A DNA stretch of 64,000 bases from contig NZ_JAPHOQ010000009.1 in NCBI RefSeq assembly GCF_026191355.1, positions 62,001 through 126,000 of the forward strand, written 5' to 3'. Each line of letters opens with the position of its first letter. Position 1 is the first letter of the stretch. The stretch comes from Legionella sheltonii (lineage in GTDB: Bacteria; Pseudomonadota; Gammaproteobacteria; Legionellales; Legionellaceae). A program made the position numbers and the translations under genes. Below, piece by piece: positions 8,810 to 18,600 of this stretch. The notes under the pieces were generated by a model, which was not told the DNA's origin, did not search any database, and saw only the letters and a list, made by a program, of their open reading frames with translations.

Positions 8810-10184
8810 AGCTCTTGTGCTAGCCGTTGTTGCGTCTTTTACTTGCGTGGCAGGAAATGGTGTTCATGCATCAGCCAGTGCCGATTTAAATCATTTTTTT
8901 AATAATCTTGGTTATTCTGCGAATGTCACAGGTAGCCATTCCTATGAATCACAGGCAGCAGGATTTGCATCATTAGGCTCAGTCTATGCCAGAAATCAGG
9001 TGCGCTCCATTCAGATAGCTCACGTTGATGTACCTGGTTTTCGCTCAGGATGTGGCGGAATTGATATTTTTGCAGGTGGTTTTTCCTTTATTAAATCAGA
9101 GCAGATAGTTTCATTTATGCAGAACATTTTAAGTAACGGGGCAGGCTATGCAATGAACCTGGCACTCGAGACCGAGCTGCCTGAAATTGCTCATGCCATG
9201 CAGTACATGCAAAAGCTGGCAAATGACATTAATGGAACTAATTTTAATTCGTGTGAGATGGGAGAAAATCTGACTGCAGCGCTTTATCCCAAAAATAGAG
9301 CGGCACATCAGCGTTTGTGTGAGGACATCGGGCGTAACCGTAATGTATACACCGATTGGGCAGAAGCCCGACATAAATGTTCGACAGGAGGGGAGATTGA
9401 AAAGCGATTAGAACAGGCAAAAAACGATTCAGAATATAAAGACAGGGCTCTTTTGAATACCAACGTAGTTTGGGATGCATTACAACTGAATGAATTCATC
9501 AAATCAGATACAGAAATTTCAGAAGTCTATATGTCAATTTCAGGAACGCTGGTATTTGATGCCAAAGGAGGGATGCAAACGTATCCCTCTTTAGCGACTA
9601 ATCAGGATTTTGTAAAAGCCTTGCTTTATGGAGGCAAATTACCCAGCTATAAGTGCACTGATTCGAACAAGCCTATAAAATGTGTTGCCATCAATGTGAA
9701 AGGAAGCCAGGAGATTAGCAGTAAAGATGCACTGGTATCTCAAGTACAAGCCATCCTGCAGGGAGTTTATGAGAATATCAAATCAGGGACTGCCTTAACG
9801 CCCCAACAAAAAGGGTTAATTGAACTCACCCAGCCGTCCGTATTTCAGCTTATTTCAGCCAGCGCACAGCAGAATATTGGCATACAAAGCAGTTATGAGC
9901 TTGCCCAGAGTGTAGCAACGGATTTGCTTGCCCAATATCTTGCAAACTCACTTGAAGTGATTCGAGCATCCCTTGCAGGGCGTGATATAGGAAATGCCCA
10001 TGAAGAAAAACTATTTAAAAATCTGCAGGTGGCACAACAATTTGTAGATAATTTTAATAGCGAATCAAGAGCACGTTTTAATGCGGCACTGACCACCAAT
10101 CAATTGGTTCAAAACAATGTGAAGCAGGCACTTAATGCCCTTAATCCCATCTTAAGACAATCCTATACCGGAGGAGCACAATGA
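8802..10184 (+). CDS. traH: TraH, F-pilus assembly protein
   Basis: About 460 residues with a signal peptide ending near VHASA. Typical TraH features are FFNNLGY near the N-terminus, GFASLGSVYARN, and the SGCGGIDIFAGGFSFI block at about residues 75-90. The C-terminal half is helical and Gln/Asn-rich, consistent with the coiled coils of TraH. ATG 8802 has a GGAG ribosome site. An in-frame TTG at 8787 is a poorer start. Confidence 0.94.
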   Translation: MIRALVLAVVASFTCVAGNGVHASASADLNHFFNNLGYSANVTGSHSYESQAAGFASLGSVYARNQVRSIQIAHVDVPGFRSGCGGIDIFAGGFSFIKSEQIVSFMQNILSNGAGYAMNLALETELPEIAHAMQYMQKLANDINGTNFNSCEMGENLTAALYPKNRAAHQRLCEDIGRNRNVYTDWAEARHKCSTGGEIEKRLEQAKNDSEYKDRALLNTNVVWDALQLNEFIKSDTEISEVYMSISGTLVFDAKGGMQTYPSLATNQDFVKALLYGGKLPSYKCTDSNKPIKCVAINVKGSQEISSKDALVSQVQAILQGVYENIKSGTALTPQQKGLIELTQPSVFQLISASAQQNIGIQSSYELAQSVATDLLAQYLANSLEVIRASLAGRDIGNAHEEKLFKNLQVAQQFVDNFNSESRARFNAALTTNQLVQNNVKQALNALNPILRQSYTGGAQ

Positions 10185-13066
10185 GCCCATTATTAATCTA
10201 TACCCCACAAAATGGGATTTATTTAAAAGAGCTGCTTGATGGTATGGCCACTTTGCTTACTGAATCTACCTTTAGTACGGCGTGTGACATTATTATGATT
10301 CTATCCGTTGGTATGGTCGGTTATCAGTATGTGATGGGTAAAAAGCTCGAATCATTAACCCGCTTTATGCTGACCACCTTTTTAGTCATGTATTGCGTGC
10401 TGGGCATTAAAGTGCCTGTGGCTATTATTGACATGCAGACAGCCGAAGGAGCGGGAGAAGCCTTAACGGTTGATCATGTACCTCTAGGCGTTGCTTTACC
10501 TGCCTCATTGGTTAGTGGCATGGGGTATGGAATTACGACCGCCTTTAGTGATGTATTTCGCATGCCAGATAGTCTGGAGTACAACAAAACAGGAATGATT
10601 TTTGGTGCAAGGACTTGGCTTGCAGCAACTCAGACAAGGCTCTCCATGTCGCCTGATTTGGCACAAGACCTATCGTCCTATATCCGCCAATGCGTGTTTA
10701 CGGCAAAACTTTTGGCAAGCCATCAATTAAGCCCTCAAGAGCTTACCCAAAGTGCTCATCTTTCTAAAACCTATTTTGAGGAGCCATCACCCATTTATCG
10801 GGTGATTCTGCATAATGGAGTCAATTTAAGTTGTGGTGATGCAGCAGCCAATTTGAAGACTCGACTACCCATTGCAGCGAAATTGGAGTTGGAACGTCTT
10901 AATCATCTGGTAACCACAGGCGCTTTAACATCACGCAACACAGACAGCAGTTCGTTGCCTGGCGAAAAGACTTTTGGTGACAGGTTGGAGGCCGCTCACA
11001 AATATTACATGAACATTACCGAAGATGCTGCCGAAACGCTCACCCAAAATATCTTAATTAATGCGACCCGAGATGCCGCAGCCGATGCTTTTGCTTTCTC
11101 AGGAGCTGATGCCGCACTCATGAATTACACCAATACGGACAGCACCCAAAAAATGCACATCGCTGAAGCCAATAGCTTTTGGCTTGCAGGATTTCGCCTG
11201 CCTTACTATATGACAGTGATGTGGATGTTGACGCTGTGTATCTTTCCATTAGTCGTTTTGATTTCTTTTTTTCCGACCCTGAGTAATGCTTATTTCCTGT
11301 GGGTGCAATCTCAAATCTACCTTTGGTCATGGCCGCCGATGTTTATTATTTTTCATTGGTTTGTTTCCATGGCCTCAAGTACCACCATTACTTTGTTTGG
11401 TCAAAAAACAGGAGGTGTGACCTTCTCTAATATCGATTCATTAGCCAGCATGCACAGTAATTTTGCCTATACGGCAGGTGCATTGGCGGCAAGTGTTCCT
11501 GTTATTGCCCTGTACATCACGAAAGGATTGGGACAGATTTTGAGTACATCCTCCCAGCATTTTGGTGGTATGGCACAATCTTTGTCAGTTAGTGAAGCGC
11601 AATCTGCAGCTGCAGGTAACATCTCCATGGCAAGTTACAGCGGTTGGAATATGAACTATGAAAATACCAGCGCCAATAACGTTTCGGCTAACAAGCACGA
11701 TACCAATTGGACGAACATGCATGGGATGCACACGGAGCAATTGGGAAGTGGTGTGCTTAAGACTACCACAAGCCATGGGGATGCTGTTTATGACGTAAAT
11801 CCTGGGATGTCACGAGGCCCCGTGCACATTTCAGATACAAAGGCCTTAAGCGGCTCTTTAAATCAGGCTTTTGAAGAATCCAGACAGGCTGCAGCCAATG
11901 AAGGTCAGCATTATCAAACGTCCTTGTCCAGTTTTGCGCACAGTGCCGTGCAGTTATCTAAAATGCAGGGTCATGATATGCGTTTGGGCGATGGAGTGTC
12001 TGAAAGTGAATCCGGTCAATACAGCCAGGCATTATCGACCATGACGCATATTGCCTCGGATGTAGCTAAACGCGAAGGGATAAGCCAAGAGGATGCGCTG
12101 GCTCATATGACCGCTGCTGGATTAAATGTCCACGCCGGAGTTGCAAGTGAAAAAAGCATACTGGGAAGCATTGGGCGGTTTGCTTTTGGAGCAACAGGAG
12201 GTGCTGATAGCCATGCTAAGTTCGATCGGTCATCAACAAGTAGTGATCGTTACCATGAAGGGACGGACAGCAGCATGTCAGCGAAGGAAGCAGAAGACTT
12301 TAATCAGGCGCTTAATTACGTGAGTCAGTTTGCACAAAACCATCATTTTGATAACAGCCATTCGGAAGGGGCAAGCCTTTCGAATCAGATGGGTACCGAT
12401 TTAAGGGAGGCGCAAACGGCAAGCCAAAACTACGATGCCTCGATGTCTAAAGCCGCTCGCATTAGCACGGCCAGGAGTTATGTGGAATCAAACTCCGATC
12501 AGATTACCACCGATCTTAATCAGGCATTTCCTGGCTTTGTGGCACACCGCATTGGAGAGAAGGCACGAGATGAATTGTATTCCAATCCTTCAGATCTGGC
12601 CTCATTAAAACAATTACAAACGCTAGCTAATGAGTTTATCAGTGAACAACGAGAAGGTTTAATCGCACAATACGGCAATGCTTCTAAAAATGCTCGGATT
12701 GACTCCTTTTATCAGGATGCAGCAAATCCATTAAGTTCAAAAGAATCACAAATGAGAGCTGACTACCACAAAAACAGTAATGCATTGGAGGATTCTGGAA
12801 GGACTATGGGAGTTGGCATGGATGCATCAAGAGCCAAAAGTATGCAGCAAAAAATTAATAATCAGGTCGATACGGCGGTAAATAAAACAAGCAGTGGAGG
12901 AGGGCGTTTAAAGAGTCAATACCAGCAAGCGGTTGAAACAACAAACAACGATGTAGGCGAAGGTAAAAAACTGGGGAAAACCAACGTGGCCATACCCGCC
13001 TATTTTACTAAATGGGTTGATCATCATGATAAATCAGCCCCAAAGAAGGAGCTTATCCATGAGTAA
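10181..13066 (+). CDS. traG: TraG, mating-pair stabilisation and entry-exclusion target
   Basis: A 961-residue inner-membrane protein. Hydrophobic helices lie in the first ~75 residues and again at about residues 340-460, followed by a long, polar, helical C-terminal region of ~480 residues rich in Ser, Gln and Ala. F TraG has the same two-part layout and length. Its N-terminal half acts in pilus assembly, and its C-terminal half acts in mating-pair stabilisation and is recognised by the entry-exclusion protein TraS. It overlaps traH by 4 nt and the next gene by 8 nt. Confidence 0.92.
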   Translation: MSPLLIYTPQNGIYLKELLDGMATLLTESTFSTACDIIMILSVGMVGYQYVMGKKLESLTRFMLTTFLVMYCVLGIKVPVAIIDMQTAEGAGEALTVDHVPLGVALPASLVSGMGYGITTAFSDVFRMPDSLEYNKTGMIFGARTWLAATQTRLSMSPDLAQDLSSYIRQCVFTAKLLASHQLSPQELTQSAHLSKTYFEEPSPIYRVILHNGVNLSCGDAAANLKTRLPIAAKLELERLNHLVTTGALTSRNTDSSSLPGEKTFGDRLEAAHKYYMNITEDAAETLTQNILINATRDAAADAFAFSGADAALMNYTNTDSTQKMHIAEANSFWLAGFRLPYYMTVMWMLTLCIFPLVVLISFFPTLSNAYFLWVQSQIYLWSWPPMFIIFHWFVSMASSTTITLFGQKTGGVTFSNIDSLASMHSNFAYTAGALAASVPVIALYITKGLGQILSTSSQHFGGMAQSLSVSEAQSAAAGNISMASYSGWNMNYENTSANNVSANKHDTNWTNMHGMHTEQLGSGVLKTTTSHGDAVYDVNPGMSRGPVHISDTKALSGSLNQAFEESRQAAANEGQHYQTSLSSFAHSAVQLSKMQGHDMRLGDGVSESESGQYSQALSTMTHIASDVAKREGISQEDALAHMTAAGLNVHAGVASEKSILGSIGRFAFGATGGADSHAKFDRSSTSSDRYHEGTDSSMSAKEAEDFNQALNYVSQFAQNHHFDNSHSEGASLSNQMGTDLREAQTASQNYDASMSKAARISTARSYVESNSDQITTDLNQAFPGFVAHRIGEKARDELYSNPSDLASLKQLQTLANEFISEQREGLIAQYGNASKNARIDSFYQDAANPLSSKESQMRADYHKNSNALEDSGRTMGVGMDASRAKSMQQKINNQVDTAVNKTSSGGGRLKSQYQQAVETTNNDVGEGKKLGKTNVAIPAYFTKWVDHHDKSAPKKELIHE

Positions 13067-13682
13067 TGAAGAAATGAATTCACAAGAATTAAAAGAGGCC
13101 ATCGCCTTGGATATAGAAACATTAAAAACATTGGACGTGGATATTATGCCGGCCAAGGAGTATTACCAGGCGAACAGGCGTTTGTTTTTGCATGTTTTTT
13201 TTAAACTATATGGAACAATACTTCTAGGCTTTTTACTTCCACTTCCTTTTTATTGGAACGTGTTGATGGTGGAGACTTCAACGCACGAGCTCATCACCAT
13301 TTTTTTCTGGCTGCCATTAATGGCTCTAGGATTGTGCCTTTTTGTTTTTCTATTCATTTACAGCTCATTAAATCAATACATTTTGATTGACTATCAATTG
13401 AAACACAAACTAAGAACAGGCTCATTGATAGTAAAACAAATAAAGCGGGCTGGAACTATAGCCTATCGAATATTTGCGGGGATTGTTTTGATTCCTTCAC
13501 TGTTCTTGTTTCCCAGTGCTGCCTTCTTCATATCCTTTGGCGCTTTTTTCATCAGCGGGATTTTAACGAGCATCCTTGTTGAAATGGAGCTCAATAGGAT
13601 AGGCATCAGCGCGCTGTTTACTCTCATAAAGAATTATTTTGATAAGGACAAAAATGCCAGTGCGGCAATACCCTTAAAATAA
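13059..13682 (+). CDS. Inner-membrane protein in the traS position, function unknown
   Basis: A 207-residue protein with about four hydrophobic segments: roughly residues 45-65, 75-105, 135-155 and 157-180. The N-terminus is acidic and presumably cytoplasmic. I do not recognise the family. It is coupled to traG by an 8-nt overlap and precedes traD. In F and related plasmids this slot carries traS/traT, and TraS is a small inner-membrane entry-exclusion protein, so an exclusion role is possible by position only. ATG 13059 is chosen because AAGGAG precedes it. The frame extends upstream to 13017 without a better ribosome site. Confidence 0.75.
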   Translation: MSNEEMNSQELKEAIALDIETLKTLDVDIMPAKEYYQANRRLFLHVFFKLYGTILLGFLLPLPFYWNVLMVETSTHELITIFFWLPLMALGLCLFVFLFIYSSLNQYILIDYQLKHKLRTGSLIVKQIKRAGTIAYRIFAGIVLIPSLFLFPSAAFFISFGAFFISGILTSILVEMELNRIGISALFTLIKNYFDKDKNASAAIPLK

Positions 13683-13771
13683 ACAAAACACATCAAAAAG
13701 AATAATTTTTAACCACAAATACAAGCAGTGGAAGCCGCTGCTTTGCCCAAAACAAGCAGGAGGAAGATAAA

Positions 13772-15625
13772 ATGAGCCATGAATCCAATTACAAACATTA
13801 TACCCGGGGAGGCCAGATCTCATTCCATAATCTGCGGATGTGGTTTCAGATTAACAAAGCGCTCTTTCATGTTTACTTATTCATTTGGGCAGGGTTAAGC
13901 ATTGTATTGACCTGTATCTTTGCGCCACATGGAATGATAAGACAGACGGTGTCCTATCATGCGGCTCATTTTTATCACCTGGCAGGGGTGCCACATGTAT
14001 TTTCTATCCCTGTTAAAGGGGGGTATGCATCACAAACTGTCGAGCAAATTCTCCACAATCACTATTTTTCTGCAACCTCAGATCGTTTATTGACCCTGCT
14101 GTTACAGTCAACTCTATGGAGTTTTCCCTTATCGTTGATTGTGGCACTTTTGGTGAGCCGATATTTCATTTATCGAGGAAAGGTTCAAACGCAAAATCAA
14201 TTTATACGAGGGGCGAGTTTAGTCCCATCAGAACCACTTAAAAAACAGATAATAAAACAAAGAAAAGCATCTGATTTACATCTTGATGGATTCCCTCTTT
14301 TGCAAGGCTCAGAGGTACAGCATTTATTAGTACATGGTACGGTCGGTATGGGAAAAAGTCAGTTCATCATGAAATTGATGGATTGTTTACGTGCGCGTGG
14401 CGACCGAGTCATTGTTTATGACAAGGGGTGCACGTTTACTCAGGCGTATTTTCAGGAAGGTCATGATGCCTTGCTCAATCCTTTTGATGCACGCTGCGCT
14501 AATTGGGATTTATGGCTGGAAGCCCCGAAAGATGAATTACTGGAAAATATGGCAGAAAGTCTTATCCCTATGCATGGAGAAAACGATCCGTTTTGGGTTA
14601 ATGCAGCACGTACCGTGTTTGCCTGTCTTGCAAGTCAAATGCGTGAGGATAAAGAACGTTCCTTATCCAAGCTGTTAGGGTTACTTGTAACTGGCGAGTT
14701 TAGCGAGTTGGAACCTTATCTCAACGGTACAGCCGCAGCGACTTTGGTCAGTAATAAAATAGAAAAAACAGCCATCTCCATTCGCTCTGTCATTACAACC
14801 TACCTTAAATCAATGCAGTCGTTAAGTGGGCTTGATGAGTCTGGGAAGCCTTCCTTTTCCATTCGTGATTATCTGTTAAATAAAGATTTGGAGGGCTGGC
14901 TTTTTATATCAAGCAATGGGGAGCAACATAAATCTTTAAAGCCGTTGATTTCGATGTGGATTGCCATGGCATCACTGACACTCTTAAGTTTGCCAGAAGA
15001 CGCGAACAGGCGAATTTGGTTTATTTGTGATGAATTACCAAGCCTGCACAAATTACCCTTATTGGGTGAAACCATTGCTGAAGTCAGGAAATTTGGCGGC
15101 TGTTTTCTTCTGGGAATGCAGAGCTTTAGTCAATTGGAGAAGGTATATGGGCGTAGTGGGGCAGCTGAAATTTTTGATTTGCTTAATACCCGAGCCTTTT
15201 TTGCAAGTCCAAGCCATGAAATGGCGCAACTTGTCAGTAAAGAGCTTGGGGATGAAGAAATTGATGACACCCGAGAAAATTACTCTTATGGAGCCAACTC
15301 CATTCGTGACGGTATTTCATTAGGAAAAAACCGTATAACACGCCCTTTAGTAACCTATCCTGAAATTATGGGACTTGATCCGCTTACCTGTTATCTGCGA
15401 TTGCCAGGTCAATACCCTATTACAAAGCTGGAACTTCATTATCAAAAAAGAAGTATAAAAGCCGCAGGTTTTTTACCTCGTGCCATACCGTCCCTTCCTC
15501 CGTGTGATGCAAATCTCAAAAAGGGTTCTGCCGTTAATGAGCCCACCAGCGGTCGTTTTGAGGTGCAAGCGCCAACCAACATCAAACGTATCGAATGCGA
15601 GTCCGATAAGGAATTCATTTTTTGA
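13772..15625 (+). CDS. traD: TraD, type IV coupling protein
   Basis: A 617-residue VirD4/TraD-family ATPase that delivers the relaxosome to the transfer channel. Two N-terminal membrane helices lie at about residues 35-55 and 110-132. Walker A (GTVGMGKSQ) is near residue 190 and Walker B (WFICDELPSL) near 416. The GCFLLGMQSFSQ segment after Walker B is also typical. The ribosome site AGGAGGAAG precedes ATG 13772. An 89-nt gap separates it from the upstream gene, so a local promoter is possible, but I see no strong consensus. Confidence 0.95.
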   Translation: MSHESNYKHYTRGGQISFHNLRMWFQINKALFHVYLFIWAGLSIVLTCIFAPHGMIRQTVSYHAAHFYHLAGVPHVFSIPVKGGYASQTVEQILHNHYFSATSDRLLTLLLQSTLWSFPLSLIVALLVSRYFIYRGKVQTQNQFIRGASLVPSEPLKKQIIKQRKASDLHLDGFPLLQGSEVQHLLVHGTVGMGKSQFIMKLMDCLRARGDRVIVYDKGCTFTQAYFQEGHDALLNPFDARCANWDLWLEAPKDELLENMAESLIPMHGENDPFWVNAARTVFACLASQMREDKERSLSKLLGLLVTGEFSELEPYLNGTAAATLVSNKIEKTAISIRSVITTYLKSMQSLSGLDESGKPSFSIRDYLLNKDLEGWLFISSNGEQHKSLKPLISMWIAMASLTLLSLPEDANRRIWFICDELPSLHKLPLLGETIAEVRKFGGCFLLGMQSFSQLEKVYGRSGAAEIFDLLNTRAFFASPSHEMAQLVSKELGDEEIDDTRENYSYGANSIRDGISLGKNRITRPLVTYPEIMGLDPLTCYLRLPGQYPITKLELHYQKRSIKAAGFLPRAIPSLPPCDANLKKGSAVNEPTSGRFEVQAPTNIKRIECESDKEFIF

Positions 15626-15639
15626 TAGGGGAATAAATC

Positions 15640-18600
15640 ATGTTAAGTCTGCGAGTCAAACCAATTAAAAAGCCTGGTTATTATTTTGATCAGGAAAATT
15701 ATTATTTTACGAACCAATTGGTTACCCAATGGGTTGGATTAAGTGCTGCGCGTCAAAATCTTTCTGGAGAAGTTAACGTAAAAACCCTTGAATCTATTGT
15801 CAGTGGCGAATTACCAAGCGGTGATGTGATTAAAGGCTTGAAATCAGCCACTGGTGAAATGAACAGGCGAGGCGGTTATGATTTAACTTTTTCTGCCCCA
15901 AAATCCGTGTCCTATCTTGGGCTGGTTTGTGAACACAAAGAATTTATTGATTTGCACCTCAATGCGGTAAAGACAGTCTTAAAACTGATTGAAAAAGAGG
16001 CGGCACAAGCGCGCAAATCAGGAAAAGAAGGCATGGAATATGAAAAAACGGGGAATCTTTGTTTTGCTGCCATTCTCCATGATACCTCCAGAGAGCTTGA
16101 TCCTCAGCTTCATGTGCATGCATTGTTGATGAATTTCACCGAGCGGCTGGATGGCAAATGGCGTGCTTTGGCTTCTGATATCAGTCGCAATAATGGCACC
16201 ATGGAGTGGATTATGGATAATCAAATCTTTTTGGGTCTTGTGTACCGCTCTGAAATGGCTCTTGGTTTAAAAGAAATGGGGCTCGAAATAGAGCATACGG
16301 GTGATGCTCATGGTCTATTTGAAATCAGGCATTTTGATAAGGCATTGTTGGAACAAATCTCTAAGCGCCGTGCCCAGGTTGAAGAACATATTAAAGGGAT
16401 GCACTCTAATTCATTAAAAGCGTATGACAGGGCGACTCTGGATTCAAGGAAATCAAAGGAAATGGTTTCTCCAGAGGAATTACGCACACGATGGAGCGCT
16501 GAAAGTGAAGCGTTGGGCGTTAATCCAGCCACCTATCTTGCCACCTTAAAAGAAAAAACTAAAGAATCGCATACACCAAAAGAAACCATGTCCAATAATC
16601 AAGAACTCGATAGAAGTGTTCTTGACGCGATTGCGCATTTAGAAGAAAAAAAACTAACCTTTACCTATCAGGAAGTATTACAGACGAGCCTTTATTTTTC
16701 CTTAGGTGATCAGGGCTTTGAAGCACTGATGGCACGGATTGATAAAGAAATTGATGCACAAAATCTGATTGCTCTTAATACAGAAAACTCCTCTTTTACA
16801 ACGAGTACGCTCATTAAAAAGGAACAAGAACTCATTAGAAAAATCGTGAACTTCACACCCCAAAAAAAAGGCATAGAACGCAATACGGATAAGGTTTGCA
16901 AACTCACTGATAATGAGTCCATTCAAAAAGCAGTAACTCAAGCCTTATTTAATAAAGAAGGGGTTGTGCGCATCAAACAACAAAGTGCTACCTCGCGTGA
17001 GCTCTTAAGTACTTTAATTGATTATTCTCAAGATTCAAAAAAAATTCGTATTCTTTGTCCTTCTGCTTATTCTGCGCGGACGATGAATAAGGACATGACC
17101 CAATTAGCGCCTACCCTGTGGCAATGGATTTTATCTATTGGAAAACAGGATTTGTGTGAAACAGTTGCGGGCTTTAATTATCGCCATCGTTCAGAGCATA
17201 AATTACCTTTTTTTAACAGTAAAAAGGAGCGCGAGGTGCTGATTGTGGATGAATCACAGCGTCTTACTCCTGACGAGATGAATACTTTATTATCTATTGC
17301 CGACAAGCGTAGTGCCAAAGTCATTTTGCTGGAAAAATCACAATCCCTTTCTGGTTTTAAATCCGATATTCCCGACTTGCTGAATAAAGCCGGCATAAAA
17401 ACATTTGAGGTTGATGACAGGAAAGCGCCTGCCACCAACATCAATCTCATAGAAGAAAAAACGATTGAAGGGCGTATTCTAAAAACAGCACAAATGTACA
17501 GTAACTTACCGTTGAACCAGAGGCAGAATACAAAACTATTAACTGTCTCAAAGCTCGAAGCGAAAGAGGTCAATAAAGCAATCCGTAAGCAGTTAAAAGA
17601 GCACGGGGAGATTTCAGTAGATGAAAAGAGCATAAATACGTTAACCCCTATGTCCTTGACCTTAAGTGAAAAAAAATTGGCCAAAAGTTATCAGCCCGAT
17701 TGGGTATTAATCCAGAACACCCGTACAGAATCAAAAAAATTCACGGTAATCGGTGTCAATGAAAAAGACAATCAATTGATTGTTCGGAATCATAACGGGG
17801 TAAGATCACAACTTGCTGCTAAAAATATTACAGATTCCACGCAGGTTTATGAACAAACACCATTATCAGTAGGGATAGGAGATCGATTAATTGCTACGGG
17901 CAGTTTATCCTTTGAAGGATTAAAAATCGGCAACCAATATGAGGTCACTGCATTTACCCGCCATGGAATAAAAATAAAAGATGGAAAAAAAACTATTCAT
18001 CTTATCACGAGTAACGAAAAGCATTTCCCATTGAGCCATGCCTATGCCAAAACCATTTATTCTGATGATTTTAAACCCGTGATACAAACCATTATGACAC
18101 TACCGGCCTATGCGCTCAAACAAAATACCATGTCGGTATTATGCGAATCGAGCAAAGAAGAATTAATGATTATTACGGATGATATGGAGAAGGCTAATCG
18201 GTTTGCAATGAAGACTGCAACAAAATCCTCGGCGATATCGCTGACTTTGGATGCTGCCAAAACCAATCATGGTGCACAGATTATTGACCATAGAACCACG
18301 ACTGATCTACTCACGTCACTGGAACAGGCCTTAACTATTTTAACCTCGGAAAAACCTCAAAAAAGTGATGCAGAAAAAGCGCTGAACTTTGCAATAGCCC
18401 ATCTTTCAGAACGAGAAGCAGCCTTTACTCCGTCAGATTTGCTTAAGGTTGCGCTCACTCAGGCTATAGGAAAAGCAGGACTTAACGAATTAAATAACGT
18501 CCTGGATAAGGTCATGACTAATGGGGATTTAATATCAGGGGGGAACGAGATTTTGACCACCAAAGAAGCGGTGGCATTTGAAGAGTCGATTATCAAGAAT

